Source of the DNA: Nitrosomonas oligotropha
GTDB taxonomy: Bacteria; Pseudomonadota; Gammaproteobacteria; Burkholderiales; Nitrosomonadaceae
NCBI RefSeq assembly: GCF_009833085.1
Contig: NZ_QRBZ01000036.1
Coordinates: 1-64,000, forward strand
Length of the DNA stretch: 64,000 nucleotides
Reading direction: 5' to 3'
Position numbers and translations under genes: made by a program. The stretch's first letter is position 1. Every line of letters starts with the position of its first letter. Of the stretch, positions 1-9,547 are shown piece by piece. The notes below the pieces were generated by a model. The model was not told the DNA's origin, searched no databases, and worked only from the letters and a program-made list of their open reading frames with translations.

Positions 1-957
1 GCTTACCTGCTGGCACCGCAAGTAGCGGTGCTGAATGAACATCTGCTGGCGCAGACAGATAAGTTATGCCGGGTAACCGGACTAGCCGGACAAAGCAACC
101 GGCAGCAATGGCAACAGCGCTTATGGGCTGCCAGTCTACGGTATTTGTTGACCCTGAACACCGCCGAGATTACCCCGACGGCTTACTTGCGGGCACTCGC
201 ACGCAATGTATCGGACGAGACTGATGCGCAGATCACGCTACGGGCTTGGCATGAAGCGCTGGCGGGAATTAAAACTGCCGCTGCGATTCGTTTATTGTTA
301 CAGGCAGTGATCGAGACCCCGGTTGAATCGCTGCACAGCGAGAAGGAAAATCCACTGGTGAAAACCGGAACTAATCCTTCGTTGCCGCTTGAGCAAGCAG
401 CGGCCATCGATTGGGATGCCTTGCTGAATAGAGCTGAGTCGACCGGTGTCACCGAGGAGATTTATATCGAAAATGCCGGACAGGTGCTGGCGGCACCGTA
501 TTTGTCACGGCTTTTCAGCGTGCTGAAACTGGTCGAGGAAGGCGCTTTTGTCGATCGCCAAGCAGCGGAGCGTGCGGTGCACTTGCTGCAGTTTATGGTC
601 AATGAGCAAACGCAATCGCCGGAATTCCAGCTGACACTGAACAAAATTCTTTGCGGGGTATCGACCGGCATTCCGATCTGCCGCGAAATCACTATTAGCG
701 TGCAGGAACAGGAAACGATCGAAGGGTTGATCCGCGGCATGATTCAGAACTGGACAACCATCGGTAATACCTCCATCAGCGGTTTGCGCGAGACATTCCT
801 GCGGCGTAAAGGGAAGTTGCAATTAAAAGAGGATGGCATGTGGTATTTGACGGTCGAACCTGGCGTGTTTGATATGCTGCTGGATAGCTTACCGTGGAGT
901 TTTTCCGTCATCAAGCATAGCTGGATGGAACGGGCGGTGCATGTCACCTGGCGCTAA
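1..957 (+). CDS. Contractile injection system tape-measure protein, 3' part (5'-truncated by window)
   Basis: The reading frame is open from base 1, so the gene starts upstream of the window; the GTG at 28 is only an internal codon. The visible ~318 residues match the C-terminal half of the CIS tape-measure family of eCIS loci. Family-like stretches are IYIENAGQVLAAPYL, a long A/L-rich helix, the LNKILCG block and the SWMERAVHVTW ending. In phage-tail-like particles this protein sets tube length inside the sheath. It lies 34 bp before the CIS AAA+ ATPase, the usual order at the end of eCIS operons. Family assignment is from motif pattern and context, not from a search. Confidence 0.82.
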   Translation, partial: AYLLAPQVAVLNEHLLAQTDKLCRVTGLAGQSNRQQWQQRLWAASLRYLLTLNTAEITPTAYLRALARNVSDETDAQITLRAWHEALAGIKTAAAIRLLLQAVIETPVESLHSEKENPLVKTGTNPSLPLEQAAAIDWDALLNRAESTGVTEEIYIENAGQVLAAPYLSRLFSVLKLVEEGAFVDRQAAERAVHLLQFMVNEQTQSPEFQLTLNKILCGVSTGIPICREITISVQEQETIEGLIRGMIQNWTTIGNTSISGLRETFLRRKGKLQLKEDGMWYLTVEPGVFDMLLDSLPWSFSVIKHSWMERAVHVTWR

Positions 958-991
958 TCGGATCAATTTTATAGGGGAAGCATAGTCAGCG

Positions 992-2335
992 ATGGAAAGT
1001 AGTGTAAACGCAGCTGCGCTGGAAAAGGAAATAGCCTGGTTCAAGGCGGTGCTGACGGCACGCTGTGACATTTATTTCTGCCGGGAAGGTGCTATTGAAG
1101 ATATTCATCAGTTACCACCACCGGATGTGACCGTGGAGCAGTCCGAATATGCGCAGCTGGTGCGGGAATATGCCATGGGATTCGATGAGCGCCTGGTGAT
1201 TATTCTGGCGCTGCTGCCGCATATTCAGCCGCATGTGCTGGACACTTTTTTATTGAGCAACCAAGAGACCGCGCGAGGGTTTACCGAATTTGGCGGATGG
1301 AAAGGCAAAGGACACAGCGGATTTTTACCTACTTGCGAGACGGCTGTTTTCATTCTGGCGGGAGACGATCTGGCAAAACGTTTTGACGTGATGCGCTTGT
1401 TTCAGCCTGATCATTATTTATCCAAACAGCAAATTATCAAGGTGGAACATATCGCCAGCGGCGAGCCCTTTTTGAGCGCCATGCTGATGATGTCGGTGGA
1501 GTATTTGAACCGGTTGACGCTGGGGCGTCACGACAAACCCGATTACGGTATTCATTTCCCGGCCAAGCTGATTAGCACCTCGTTGACGTGGGATGATCTG
1601 GTGCTCGATCCGGAAGTGATGGATGAAATCGACAATATCAACACCTGGCTGCGGCATTCGCACACCATTTTGCAGCAATGGAATCTAGGCAGGAATATCA
1701 AGCCGGGTTACCGCGCGTTATTTTATGGTCCGCCCGGCACGGGAAAAACGTTGACGGCGACTTTGATCGGATCGAGCATCGGCGTCGATGTGTACCGCAT
1801 CGATCTGTCGATGGTGGTATCCAAATATATCGGCGAGACCGAAAAGAATCTGGCGAATGTGTTCGATCAAGCGGTAAACAAGAATTGGATTCTTTTTTTC
1901 GATGAGGCGGATGCGTTATTCGGTAAACGAACGCAAACCAGCAGCTCGAATGACCGCTACGCGAACCAGGAAGTATCGTATTTATTGCAGCGCGTCGAGG
2001 ATTATCCCGGTGTGGTGATTCTGGCGACCAACTTGAAAACCAACATCGACGAGGCGTTTGCCCGGCGTTTCCAGACCTCGGTGCATTTCGCGATGCCGGA
2101 TGCCGACCAGCGATTAAGATTGTGGCAAGGTATGTTTGCCATCAGCCGCTTACTGGCGGCGGATGCCGATTTGGCAAAACTGGCGGAGAGCTATGAGCTT
2201 TCGGGCGGCGCTATTACCAACGCGGTGCGCTATGCCGCCATTCAGGCGATACGGATGAAACGCGATGTGATTATTCAGGATGATCTGATCAAAGGCGTGA
2301 TAAAAGAATTGCTAAAAGAAGGCCGAACACTGTGA
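992..2335 (+). CDS. eCIS-associated AAA+ ATPase
   Basis: A 447-residue AAA+ protein. Walker A GPPGTGKT lies near residues 246-253 and Walker B ILFFDEADALFGKR near 298-311. An arginine-finger region (DEAFARRFQTSVHF) and a sensor-2/lid helix follow. The ~220-residue N-terminal domain (with GGWKGKGHSGFLPTCETAVFIL-like sequence) is typical of the ATPase encoded in eCIS clusters (Afp15/PVC15 type), thought to act in particle assembly or cargo loading. The gene follows the tape-measure gene by 34 bp, and 7 bp separate it from the next gene, so these are probably co-transcribed. The ATG at 992 has a GGGGAAG stretch about 12 bp upstream. Confidence 0.9.
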   Translation: MESSVNAAALEKEIAWFKAVLTARCDIYFCREGAIEDIHQLPPPDVTVEQSEYAQLVREYAMGFDERLVIILALLPHIQPHVLDTFLLSNQETARGFTEFGGWKGKGHSGFLPTCETAVFILAGDDLAKRFDVMRLFQPDHYLSKQQIIKVEHIASGEPFLSAMLMMSVEYLNRLTLGRHDKPDYGIHFPAKLISTSLTWDDLVLDPEVMDEIDNINTWLRHSHTILQQWNLGRNIKPGYRALFYGPPGTGKTLTATLIGSSIGVDVYRIDLSMVVSKYIGETEKNLANVFDQAVNKNWILFFDEADALFGKRTQTSSSNDRYANQEVSYLLQRVEDYPGVVILATNLKTNIDEAFARRFQTSVHFAMPDADQRLRLWQGMFAISRLLAADADLAKLAESYELSGGAITNAVRYAAIQAIRMKRDVIIQDDLIKGVIKELLKEGRTL

Positions 2336-2342
2336 GTATGCG

Positions 2343-4952
2343 ATGAAAAAATATTTCCTTTGCTGGATGGTATGCGTTTTTTTAAGCTGCTGCGTTTCCG
2401 CTGCGCTGGCAGTGGATGCGCAGTACGATCGCCTGCTCGATCAAGAAAAATTCAAACGGCTGGATAAACCCACCGTCACTCGCATACAGCGCAATCTGGC
2501 GTTGATTTATCAAGGTGACCGGGACTGGAGCAAAGATGTTGCGCTGAGCCAGCGTCCGCTGACAGACGGATTGATGGGGCCGGTGACGCTGTACTGGCTG
2601 CAACGGTTTATTCACGATTTCAAGATAGAGCCTATTGGTCACTATGTGAATGAAACCAAAAACCGCCTGGAGCGTTTCGCGTCTTTCACGAATATGTTCC
2701 CGGAGGAAGCGAAAGTACTGATCAGCGCGGATTTTGCGTTGTGGAATGACGATCAGCCGGAAGCGCAGAAGAATAGTTATTACAAGGTGCGGCGCAGCGG
2801 AACCGATCAAGCACTGCTCGATCTCGTGTACCTCTATCTACAGGTGTTTGATCCGCAGCCGGAAACGATAACGGTGAGCAAAAATCAGCCGATGATCAAT
2901 TTCTATCAGCTGGCAGCGGAAGATTTCAAAATACTGCAAGGTAAAGGCCAGATCTATGCGCAATTGTCCAAACTGGTGAATAAGAAATTCGATAACGTAG
3001 CGGCTTTGCAAGCGGCCATCGCGGAGGCGCTTAAGGATTATCCCGATCTGGTGGATAAATTGACGCCGGTGATCCAGCAATATTACCGTTATGCCGATGC
3101 CGTCATCAGCCAGAGCTTCCTCGATGTGCTGATGGGCGATGCGTTGTTTACTTCACTCAACGACGTTCTCATTGCGTTGTTGGATAAATCGATAAAAGGT
3201 GTCGTCTATCCCGATAAACATCTGTTTGAGCGGGCGGCAAAGTCGAAAATTTATGCAGGCATCGGTGCCTGCCAGGATATCAATAAGCAGAACGCTTATA
3301 TTGCCGGTTTAAAAATCAGCGATGACAATTTTAAAAAATTGACCGAGGACTTGCTGACCGGTCCCTATCAGGGAATGCGCGATTTTTCTCAGCAATTGAA
3401 GGAGATTGATTTATTGCGCTTGCATCCGAAAGAGGATTGCGAAGACCACGACTTGGCATTGATTGATGAATTTGTCGCCGGTTTGTATGCGCAAGTGGTT
3501 CAGCCTGCCATCGCACCGTTGTACAAGAAAAGCCCGGTTTATCGCGCGGCATCGCCCGTTCAATGGGATGGCAGCGGCTGCGGTTGTGTGCTGGATGATT
3601 TATCCGGCACGGTGTACGGTTTTTATCCGTTCTGGCTGGCTGGGGAGAAACAAACGGTCAATTTCAGCGTGTTGTCCAGAGTCGCTTATTACGGGCTTTC
3701 TTTCGATGAAGACGGTGTTATCAAGCACGCGAATAATGTGCATAACGAAAGCACGATATTATCGCCGGGTGATGCGGGCCGGGATGCGCAAACTGCATTT
3801 ATCCAGACTGCCCGCAAACACAACAGCAAAGTCGATTGGGTCATCCGCAATGATAAATCCTACTGGGAGCGCTGGAAGAAGCTGACCAATCCGTCCAAAG
3901 CATCGGTTTTTGAAACGTTGACGGAAAACATTGTGAATCTGCTCACCAGTCAATTAACCGATCGTTTCACCACAATACGGCAGAATATAACCTTCGGCAT
4001 GATTCCGCCGCCCGCGCTGGGCGATGGCGTTACGCTGTATTTCGATGGTTTCCCGGATGATCGCGAGTCGGTTGAATTGTTCAACCGCTTCTTTACCGAG
4101 TTGCAGAAAAGATTGTTTATGCAGGGAGGCGACTATTTTGTCAATATCCTGGTGCCGCAATCCGCACTCGGCGGCGGTATTTACCGTTATGCCAACTTAT
4201 TTGCCTGGGTTGATAATACCAAGCCTTCCAGCAGCGCGGATACATCGTTTGCAACCGATGCGCGGACTGACGTGAGAACCAAGATTCTGATTCTCATTGA
4301 GGAACCGACCACGGACTCCAAGAAGAAATTGAGATTGGATATCGAAAATGGCGAATTGCATGGCATCGAACGCGGCATATTGCTGAGACATATCGTGCCG
4401 GTCATCGAATTCGACGGCAGGGATTGGAAGCAACTGGAAGACGATATTGTGTACTTTAAAAATAACTTCGGCGGAATCGGGTTCTGGCCTTTATGGGCCA
4501 ACGAGCCGGAGGTGGTCGAGGAAATGCCGTTCCGTTGCGATGAGATTAATTTTGTCAGCGGTTGCTTGGTGCGATATTTTCAGAATACCACCTGGCATGG
4601 CGAACCGGAGTCGATGCTGGAAAAAATGGTCTGCGAAAATCGCGTGTACTTCCGGTTGGCATGGGTTGCGCTGACTTTCCTGTGTTTGTTATTCACCATC
4701 CTGTATCTGTATTCATGCCGTATCCATAAGAAAATCAGTAACTTTTATGTGATTTACCTGCTGATTATTCTATTACCCACAGTGATTGTCGCATTGCTGT
4801 TGTTAACCTACGATCCTGTGCTGGAGCCCGTTTCCGCGGGCAATTTACCGCTGATCCTGGTGGTTTCCGGCGGTATCGCAGTCAGTATCATTGCTTATCA
4901 GCGGCGGAAAAAACAAATGCGCAAGCCATCCCGGCCTCGAATCAGCGACTAG
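2343..4952 (+). CDS. Secreted/membrane-anchored peptidoglycan-binding and GH18-like protein of the eCIS locus
   Basis: 869 residues. A Sec signal peptide covers about residues 1-24 (hydrophobic core, AALA cleavage site). A peptidoglycan-binding-like helical segment (LMGPVTLYWLQRF) follows near residues 75-90. From about residue 418 there is a TIM-barrel-like segment resembling glycoside hydrolase 18 (YGFYPFWLAG, SRVAYYGLSFDEDG, GDGVTLYFDGFPDD, IGFWPLW). Two or three membrane helices sit at the C-terminus (about 775-860) before a basic tail. The GH18 DxxDxDxE catalytic motif is not evident: the equivalent strand reads VTLYFDGFPDD. It may therefore bind rather than cut glycan. It is 7 bp downstream of the ATPase and upstream of the cargo genes. 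A role in anchoring or releasing particles at the wall is inference. Confidence 0.65.
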   Translation: MKKYFLCWMVCVFLSCCVSAALAVDAQYDRLLDQEKFKRLDKPTVTRIQRNLALIYQGDRDWSKDVALSQRPLTDGLMGPVTLYWLQRFIHDFKIEPIGHYVNETKNRLERFASFTNMFPEEAKVLISADFALWNDDQPEAQKNSYYKVRRSGTDQALLDLVYLYLQVFDPQPETITVSKNQPMINFYQLAAEDFKILQGKGQIYAQLSKLVNKKFDNVAALQAAIAEALKDYPDLVDKLTPVIQQYYRYADAVISQSFLDVLMGDALFTSLNDVLIALLDKSIKGVVYPDKHLFERAAKSKIYAGIGACQDINKQNAYIAGLKISDDNFKKLTEDLLTGPYQGMRDFSQQLKEIDLLRLHPKEDCEDHDLALIDEFVAGLYAQVVQPAIAPLYKKSPVYRAASPVQWDGSGCGCVLDDLSGTVYGFYPFWLAGEKQTVNFSVLSRVAYYGLSFDEDGVIKHANNVHNESTILSPGDAGRDAQTAFIQTARKHNSKVDWVIRNDKSYWERWKKLTNPSKASVFETLTENIVNLLTSQLTDRFTTIRQNITFGMIPPPALGDGVTLYFDGFPDDRESVELFNRFFTELQKRLFMQGGDYFVNILVPQSALGGGIYRYANLFAWVDNTKPSSSADTSFATDARTDVRTKILILIEEPTTDSKKKLRLDIENGELHGIERGILLRHIVPVIEFDGRDWKQLEDDIVYFKNNFGGIGFWPLWANEPEVVEEMPFRCDEINFVSGCLVRYFQNTTWHGEPESMLEKMVCENRVYFRLAWVALTFLCLLFTILYLYSCRIHKKISNFYVIYLLIILLPTVIVALLLLTYDPVLEPVSAGNLPLILVVSGGIAVSIIAYQRRKKQMRKPSRPRISD

Positions 4953-4997
4953 ACCGGATACTGATTTCGTGCGTAAAAAATTGGAGTTCTAAAGGAA

Positions 4998-5639
4998 ATG
5001 ACTACAATGGATCTGATTGAAAAAGCGACAGTCATGCATTACCACCGTCATCGTATTGCCGAATTCCAACACGGCTCGGTTGAATCACTGGGATGGCGCG
5101 GGGAGCATAGTCAGCAAGTCCGCTACCAAGTGCTCGCTAAAGTGGGTAACTTGAGCGGTAAGACGATACTCGATGCCGGGTGCGGGTATGGCGATTTGAA
5201 AGCATTCCTGGACCGGCATTTTTCCGGTTTCGATTATATCGGCATCGATCAAATGCCGGAATTTATCGCCGAAGCCCGGAAGCGCTACGAAGGCATCGAA
5301 CGGACAGTTTTTTATCAAACCGACTTCAGCACCGCCGAGTTACCGCAGGTCGATTACGTCATCGCCAGCGGCGTATTGGGATACCGCTGTAAAGATGATA
5401 GTTTTTATACCGGCATGATCGGCAAACTGTATAACAGCGCCCGGATCGCGCTGGCTTTTAATATGCTGGATAAAAGCCGTTTCCCGCAGCATGATTTACT
5501 GGTGGGGCATGATCGCGATGAAATTCTGTCGCTTTGCCGGGTGCTGTCGCCGCGCGTAAAATGTTTCAATGATTATTTGGAAGATGATTTTACGGTGATG
5601 ATGTATCGGGATGGGAATGATGATCAGTTGCTTGCATAA
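4998..5639 (+). CDS. Class I SAM-dependent methyltransferase
   Basis: 213 residues with a Rossmann methyltransferase fold. Motif I ILDAGCGYGD is at residues 57-66, the acidic strand-2 end is IGIDQMPEF, and motif IV-like sequence is VDYVIASGVLG. There is no signal peptide, so it should be cytosolic. The substrate cannot be read from sequence. It lies between the GH18-like gene and the cargo genes, so modification of cargo or particle parts is possible but untested. An in-frame ATG at 5007 is an alternative start; AAAGGA lies directly before the upstream ATG, and GGAG lies 11 bp before it. Confidence 0.8.
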   Translation: MTTMDLIEKATVMHYHRHRIAEFQHGSVESLGWRGEHSQQVRYQVLAKVGNLSGKTILDAGCGYGDLKAFLDRHFSGFDYIGIDQMPEFIAEARKRYEGIERTVFYQTDFSTAELPQVDYVIASGVLGYRCKDDSFYTGMIGKLYNSARIALAFNMLDKSRFPQHDLLVGHDRDEILSLCRVLSPRVKCFNDYLEDDFTVMMYRDGNDDQLLA

Positions 5640-5675
5640 AGGTTGGAGAATAAATCCAGTAAAACGGAGGATTGC

Positions 5676-7985
5676 GTGAAACAAACTTTGCCAGCTGAAC
5701 CGGAACAACAAGTAAGTCAAGCGCGAGCTGCTGATGGCAAGTGCTGTGCAAATCGCACACAAAGTATTGTGGATAACCGCCAGAGCACGATTGCACAACG
5801 GCAGTTGATAGAAAATATGCATTCCAGTCCGAAAGCCATTGCGCAGCGCCGGATGGCGCAATTATTCGAAAATAATGCCCGAAGGAGTGAGCAAAGGTTT
5901 GTGCCGCCTTTATTCGAGCCTAGTGTCAGTGCTAGTACTTATCGTAGTGGGGCATTGCTACAAAAGGCTGGTGTGAAGGGGGAAAAAGCCGGGCAACTCA
6001 AAAATGTTGTGCGAAACAATGCAACTACTCCAATTCAGCGAAAAATATTTTTTATGGATAGTGCTACCGAGCTATTGAAACCTAAAGATAAAGGAGAGGG
6101 CAAGAAGCAAGCTGATATATTTAAGCTGCTTTGGAATAACGAATTTACCCAGAATGAACTAACTTATCATAAAGAACGCTTTGTACTTGAAGCTGAGTTT
6201 AAAAAAGCGATCATGGATGCTCTTAGTGGCGAGAATGACTCATTGCTGGTTAAAGATGAGACGAGTGAAAACCCCAGCTTATTGAATATGGAAGCCTTTG
6301 TTCTTTCGGCCATTCGGAACTTAGGACCTAACCCTGCAAATTTCAAAGTTAAGCCACCGGCACCAGGCTCTATCGGAGTGCGCGGACTTAATTCAAAATT
6401 TGCCTTTAAATATGTTCCTGAGAATAAGGACGAAAAGAAACCAGGTTATGTCGCTAATATTGCATCCTATTATGCAGAAGGCGGCGTTAAAAAAATCGCT
6501 AAAAAGTATTTTGATGAAGCGATTTCCGGTAGCGATGACAGTAAAGCCAATAAACTAGCTGTCACTATTGGTTTGAATTCATTCAGTCCGATTATTCAGG
6601 AGGATTACAATGCGCGAAGAAACGCTGTGGAAAATGCTGTTGATGGTTTAGAGATACCGTCCTATCCGATCAACTTTAGAGGCTTTGGTTTTTTGTGGGA
6701 ACCTAACTGGCATTTTAAGGAAGAAAAGGTAGATATCCAGAAATTACGGAATGTGCTCACTTATGGCAGTGACGCCGGCAATCGCAAAGAAAAATTTAAA
6801 GAAGTGCAAAAGACTTTATCCGAGAATTATCCTTACGGTGTATTTCGTGAAACCGTGATGGGAAGTACTCACACGCAAGATTTGGTCGATCGTTTAAAGC
6901 CATACAATAACCCGGTCTATATTCACTCAGGCGACGGCGATGCAGTTGGTTTGAAAGTGACTAATGATAGGGATACCGGTGTTTCCGATAAAGGTGTGTT
7001 GGATAAATTCACCGAACATCTGGAAAACAAAGGAACCGGGGCGCAAATAGTGATCGGTGGTTACAATCTTTACAACCTGAATCAAACATTGCTGCTTACC
7101 GAGATTGTGAAAGCAGATAACCGCTTTGATAATTATCTGAATGGCGAAAAAATCAATAAACAGAAACCTTCTGCCAAACTTGAAGATTATAAGGAAGAAC
7201 ATCAAGTTTTCTTGAAACAAAAAATTGCGCAAATTGAGCACAACTCGCAAGTTGGTAATCGCTATGATCGCATTATTCGTGATGCCATCAGCGATGTTTA
7301 CCCGAAAATGCTCTACCCGACAGAACCGAACATGCTGATAAAGGCCTATGATACGAAAGACGGTACTGATTTCTTCAGCATCAGTTTATTTGAGAATAAG
7401 AAGTTAAAGAATCAAGGTGGTTTGTGGGGTGTGGGAGCATCAGAAGGACGTATCTTCAAGGAAAATCTTGAGAAGGAATACGAAGAAACCGGGGGTGACG
7501 GCAAAGGTTTTGTCGATTGGGCGCAAGGCGCATCATTACCAACGGATCCGCGTGGCTTTAGCCGTCATTTATTAGTATCCGGCTATGAAAAATTTCCAGG
7601 TCAGAAGGCGGATTGGCCTCCATTTGCGGAATACGAGAAGAGTAAGGAGAACACCGATATTCCACTGCTGGATGCCACAGTACAACAAGCACAGTCTTAT
7701 ACCAGCGCTTACCGGCTTTCCGAATTGTATGCGCAGGCCAGCGTGCCATCAGGACTGTCAAAAGAAAGCTATCGGAAAAAACTGGGTGAGATAAAAGAAA
7801 AAGCCAGGATTGCTTTTAATACAGTAGAGACCGTAGTGAAAAAAATGATGGATGGCAGTGCAAACTTGCAATTCTTACAGGAAGAAGCAAATAGAAGTAC
7901 AGGTTCTGAAAAGCACGATGAGATCGCAAAACGTATTCGCCAGGAATTGCTTGCCAAGTTTAAATTCTATAACGATATCAAATGA
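5676..7985 (+). CDS. Putative eCIS cargo protein with shared leader and unrecognised C-terminal domain
   Basis: I chose the GTG at 5676 (769 residues) over an upstream TTG at 5643. It has an ACGGAGG ribosome site 5 bp upstream, and the resulting start VKQTLPAEPEQQ matches the starts of the next two cargo genes (MKQSL, MKRSLPVEPE). Residues about 30-62 (VDNRQSTIAQRQLIENM.SSPKAIAQRR) match the leader of those proteins. There is no HExxH core domain. The large C-terminal region, about residues 120-769, is Lys/Glu-rich and I do not recognise it. A segment VYIHSGDGDAVGLKV holds a DxD-like triplet, the only hint of a glycosyltransferase-like site. A secreted effector role is inferred from the leader and location. 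Confidence 0.7.
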   Translation: MKQTLPAEPEQQVSQARAADGKCCANRTQSIVDNRQSTIAQRQLIENMHSSPKAIAQRRMAQLFENNARRSEQRFVPPLFEPSVSASTYRSGALLQKAGVKGEKAGQLKNVVRNNATTPIQRKIFFMDSATELLKPKDKGEGKKQADIFKLLWNNEFTQNELTYHKERFVLEAEFKKAIMDALSGENDSLLVKDETSENPSLLNMEAFVLSAIRNLGPNPANFKVKPPAPGSIGVRGLNSKFAFKYVPENKDEKKPGYVANIASYYAEGGVKKIAKKYFDEAISGSDDSKANKLAVTIGLNSFSPIIQEDYNARRNAVENAVDGLEIPSYPINFRGFGFLWEPNWHFKEEKVDIQKLRNVLTYGSDAGNRKEKFKEVQKTLSENYPYGVFRETVMGSTHTQDLVDRLKPYNNPVYIHSGDGDAVGLKVTNDRDTGVSDKGVLDKFTEHLENKGTGAQIVIGGYNLYNLNQTLLLTEIVKADNRFDNYLNGEKINKQKPSAKLEDYKEEHQVFLKQKIAQIEHNSQVGNRYDRIIRDAISDVYPKMLYPTEPNMLIKAYDTKDGTDFFSISLFENKKLKNQGGLWGVGASEGRIFKENLEKEYEETGGDGKGFVDWAQGASLPTDPRGFSRHLLVSGYEKFPGQKADWPPFAEYEKSKENTDIPLLDATVQQAQSYTSAYRLSELYAQASVPSGLSKESYRKKLGEIKEKARIAFNTVETVVKKMMDGSANLQFLQEEANRSTGSEKHDEIAKRIRQELLAKFKFYNDIK

Positions 7986-8068
7986 CTCATAAAGTTGAGG
8001 CCAATGTAAGTTTTGATATGTATTGAAAAGTAACGCTGAATTGTTTGATGAATATACAAGGGGGTATT

Positions 8069-9448
8069 ATGAAGCAATCGCTGTCGAGGGATACAGGGCA
8101 ACAAGCACGCTATGCTTCTGATTCGATAAACAAGGTTTCATTTGCCAATCAGACCTTTGCAGACAATCGTGAATCGATAGCGGCACAACGGCAATTGATC
8201 ACCGCCATGACTAATTCACCCCAAGCCATCGCGCAGCGGAAAATCAGTCAACAAATGCACAGCAGCTCGCGCATGCTGGCGCAACGCAAGTTGTTATCCG
8301 GTGAATCCGTACAGCGCATCGAGGAGGACGAGTCGCTGCAAAAGAAATCCGAACCGATCCAACGGGTCGAAGAGGAAGAGTTGCAGAAAAAAGCGGCCAC
8401 GGATGCTCCCATGCAATTGAAAGAACAATCCCCCGGTAAACCAAATAACACCGGCCTGCCGGATCACCTTAAGTCCGGTATCGAGTCGTTGTCCGGCATG
8501 TCGATGGATTCCGTCCGGGTGCATTACAACTCATCGCAACCGGCGCAACTCAACGCGCTTGCCTATGCGCAGGGCACCGATATTCATGTGGCGCCAGGGC
8601 AGGAGCAACATTTGCCGCATGAAGCCTGGCATGTGGTGCAGCAGGCGCAAGGCCGGGTGCAACCGACGATGCAGATGAAGGAAGGTATTCCAATTAATGA
8701 TGACCGTGGGTTAGAGCACGAAGCGGATGTGATGGGCGCGAAGGCGAGTAGAATGCCGCTTACTGTTTCGCAGACCGCCAGGATTGATTCGACAAACAAC
8801 TCTATACCCTTGCTCCAGTTAAAACCAAATGATATTGACGCGACATATCCGATAAATATTGGTCTTGATGGAAAATCAACAAATCCTAAAGGAACAAGAA
8901 AGAATACAAGCCATGCATCGGCGATCAATAAATTAGTCGAAAAATCTACTATCTCCCCCGCTGTAGAATTAATTGGGGGACATTTGCATAAAAGAGAGTA
9001 TGGGGGCGAAGATAACGATCAAAATGTTGTGCCTTGGAGTGCAACTTGTGAAAGTTCTTATTCGACTGATTTTGAGCAAAAGTATGAGGCTAAATTTGAT
9101 GCACACAAGGGCTCCGCTCTGACTTTTATCGCTAAAGCTAAATTTGCCAATAAAGATTTGGGGCTTACTGGGTCAGCAGAGTGGGAGAATGAACAAGACA
9201 AAGAGATTCCTTCTCGGAAAAAGATTCTGTTAGAAAAAAAACTTGATCCGATTAGGGAAGTATTAGAAAGAATTCCGACTGAAGTAGAGACTAGTTGTGC
9301 AGATGTCGATTTCAAGAAGAGCGGAACGGATATTGCGCCAGTGTACGCACTTCCTAAAGAGGCTAAGGATGTTTTGCTTGAGACTGTTGATAAGTCCTAT
9401 GGATTTGTGCATAGAGACAAAGCTGATACGCACAAACACAAACGATAA
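8069..9448 (+). CDS. eCIS core-domain (DUF4157) cargo with nuclease-like C-terminus
   Basis: The ATG at 8069 (459 residues) has an AAGGGGGT ribosome site 5 bp upstream; earlier TTG/ATG codons lack one. Layout: leader with DNRES..AQRQLI at about 32-43; two tandem QR(I/V)EE(D/E)E..QKK repeats at 82-110; eCIS core domain at about 129-226 with HEAWH at 184-188 and LEHEADVMG at 215-223. An AT-richer C-terminal domain covers 227-459. In it, GGHLHKREYGG followed by DNDQNVVPW and an acidic helix resembles the GH(L)...LGG...NL(V)P block of DNA/RNA non-specific nucleases (His-Me finger). The core domain is known from cargo of eCIS particles; the nuclease call is inference from one motif. Confidence 0.78.
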   Translation: MKQSLSRDTGQQARYASDSINKVSFANQTFADNRESIAAQRQLITAMTNSPQAIAQRKISQQMHSSSRMLAQRKLLSGESVQRIEEDESLQKKSEPIQRVEEEELQKKAATDAPMQLKEQSPGKPNNTGLPDHLKSGIESLSGMSMDSVRVHYNSSQPAQLNALAYAQGTDIHVAPGQEQHLPHEAWHVVQQAQGRVQPTMQMKEGIPINDDRGLEHEADVMGAKASRMPLTVSQTARIDSTNNSIPLLQLKPNDIDATYPINIGLDGKSTNPKGTRKNTSHASAINKLVEKSTISPAVELIGGHLHKREYGGEDNDQNVVPWSATCESSYSTDFEQKYEAKFDAHKGSALTFIAKAKFANKDLGLTGSAEWENEQDKEIPSRKKILLEKKLDPIREVLERIPTEVETSCADVDFKKSGTDIAPVYALPKEAKDVLLETVDKSYGFVHRDKADTHKHKR

Positions 9449-9547
9449 AAATTAAATTGTGCAGTGTTCATTTTGTGGCTGGGGCAAGAACTATATCAGC
9501 CACATGAAATTGATGTGATTGATACTAAAATATAGAGGAGAGGTAAT

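Noticed and set aside
505..822. Minus-strand frames inside the tape-measure gene
   Set aside because: No family features, and they mirror the codon pattern of the + strand gene.
5643..5675. Longer start (TTG) for the first cargo gene
   Set aside because: The GTG at 5676 has an ideal ribosome site and matches the start of its two paralogous leaders; the upstream stretch does not.
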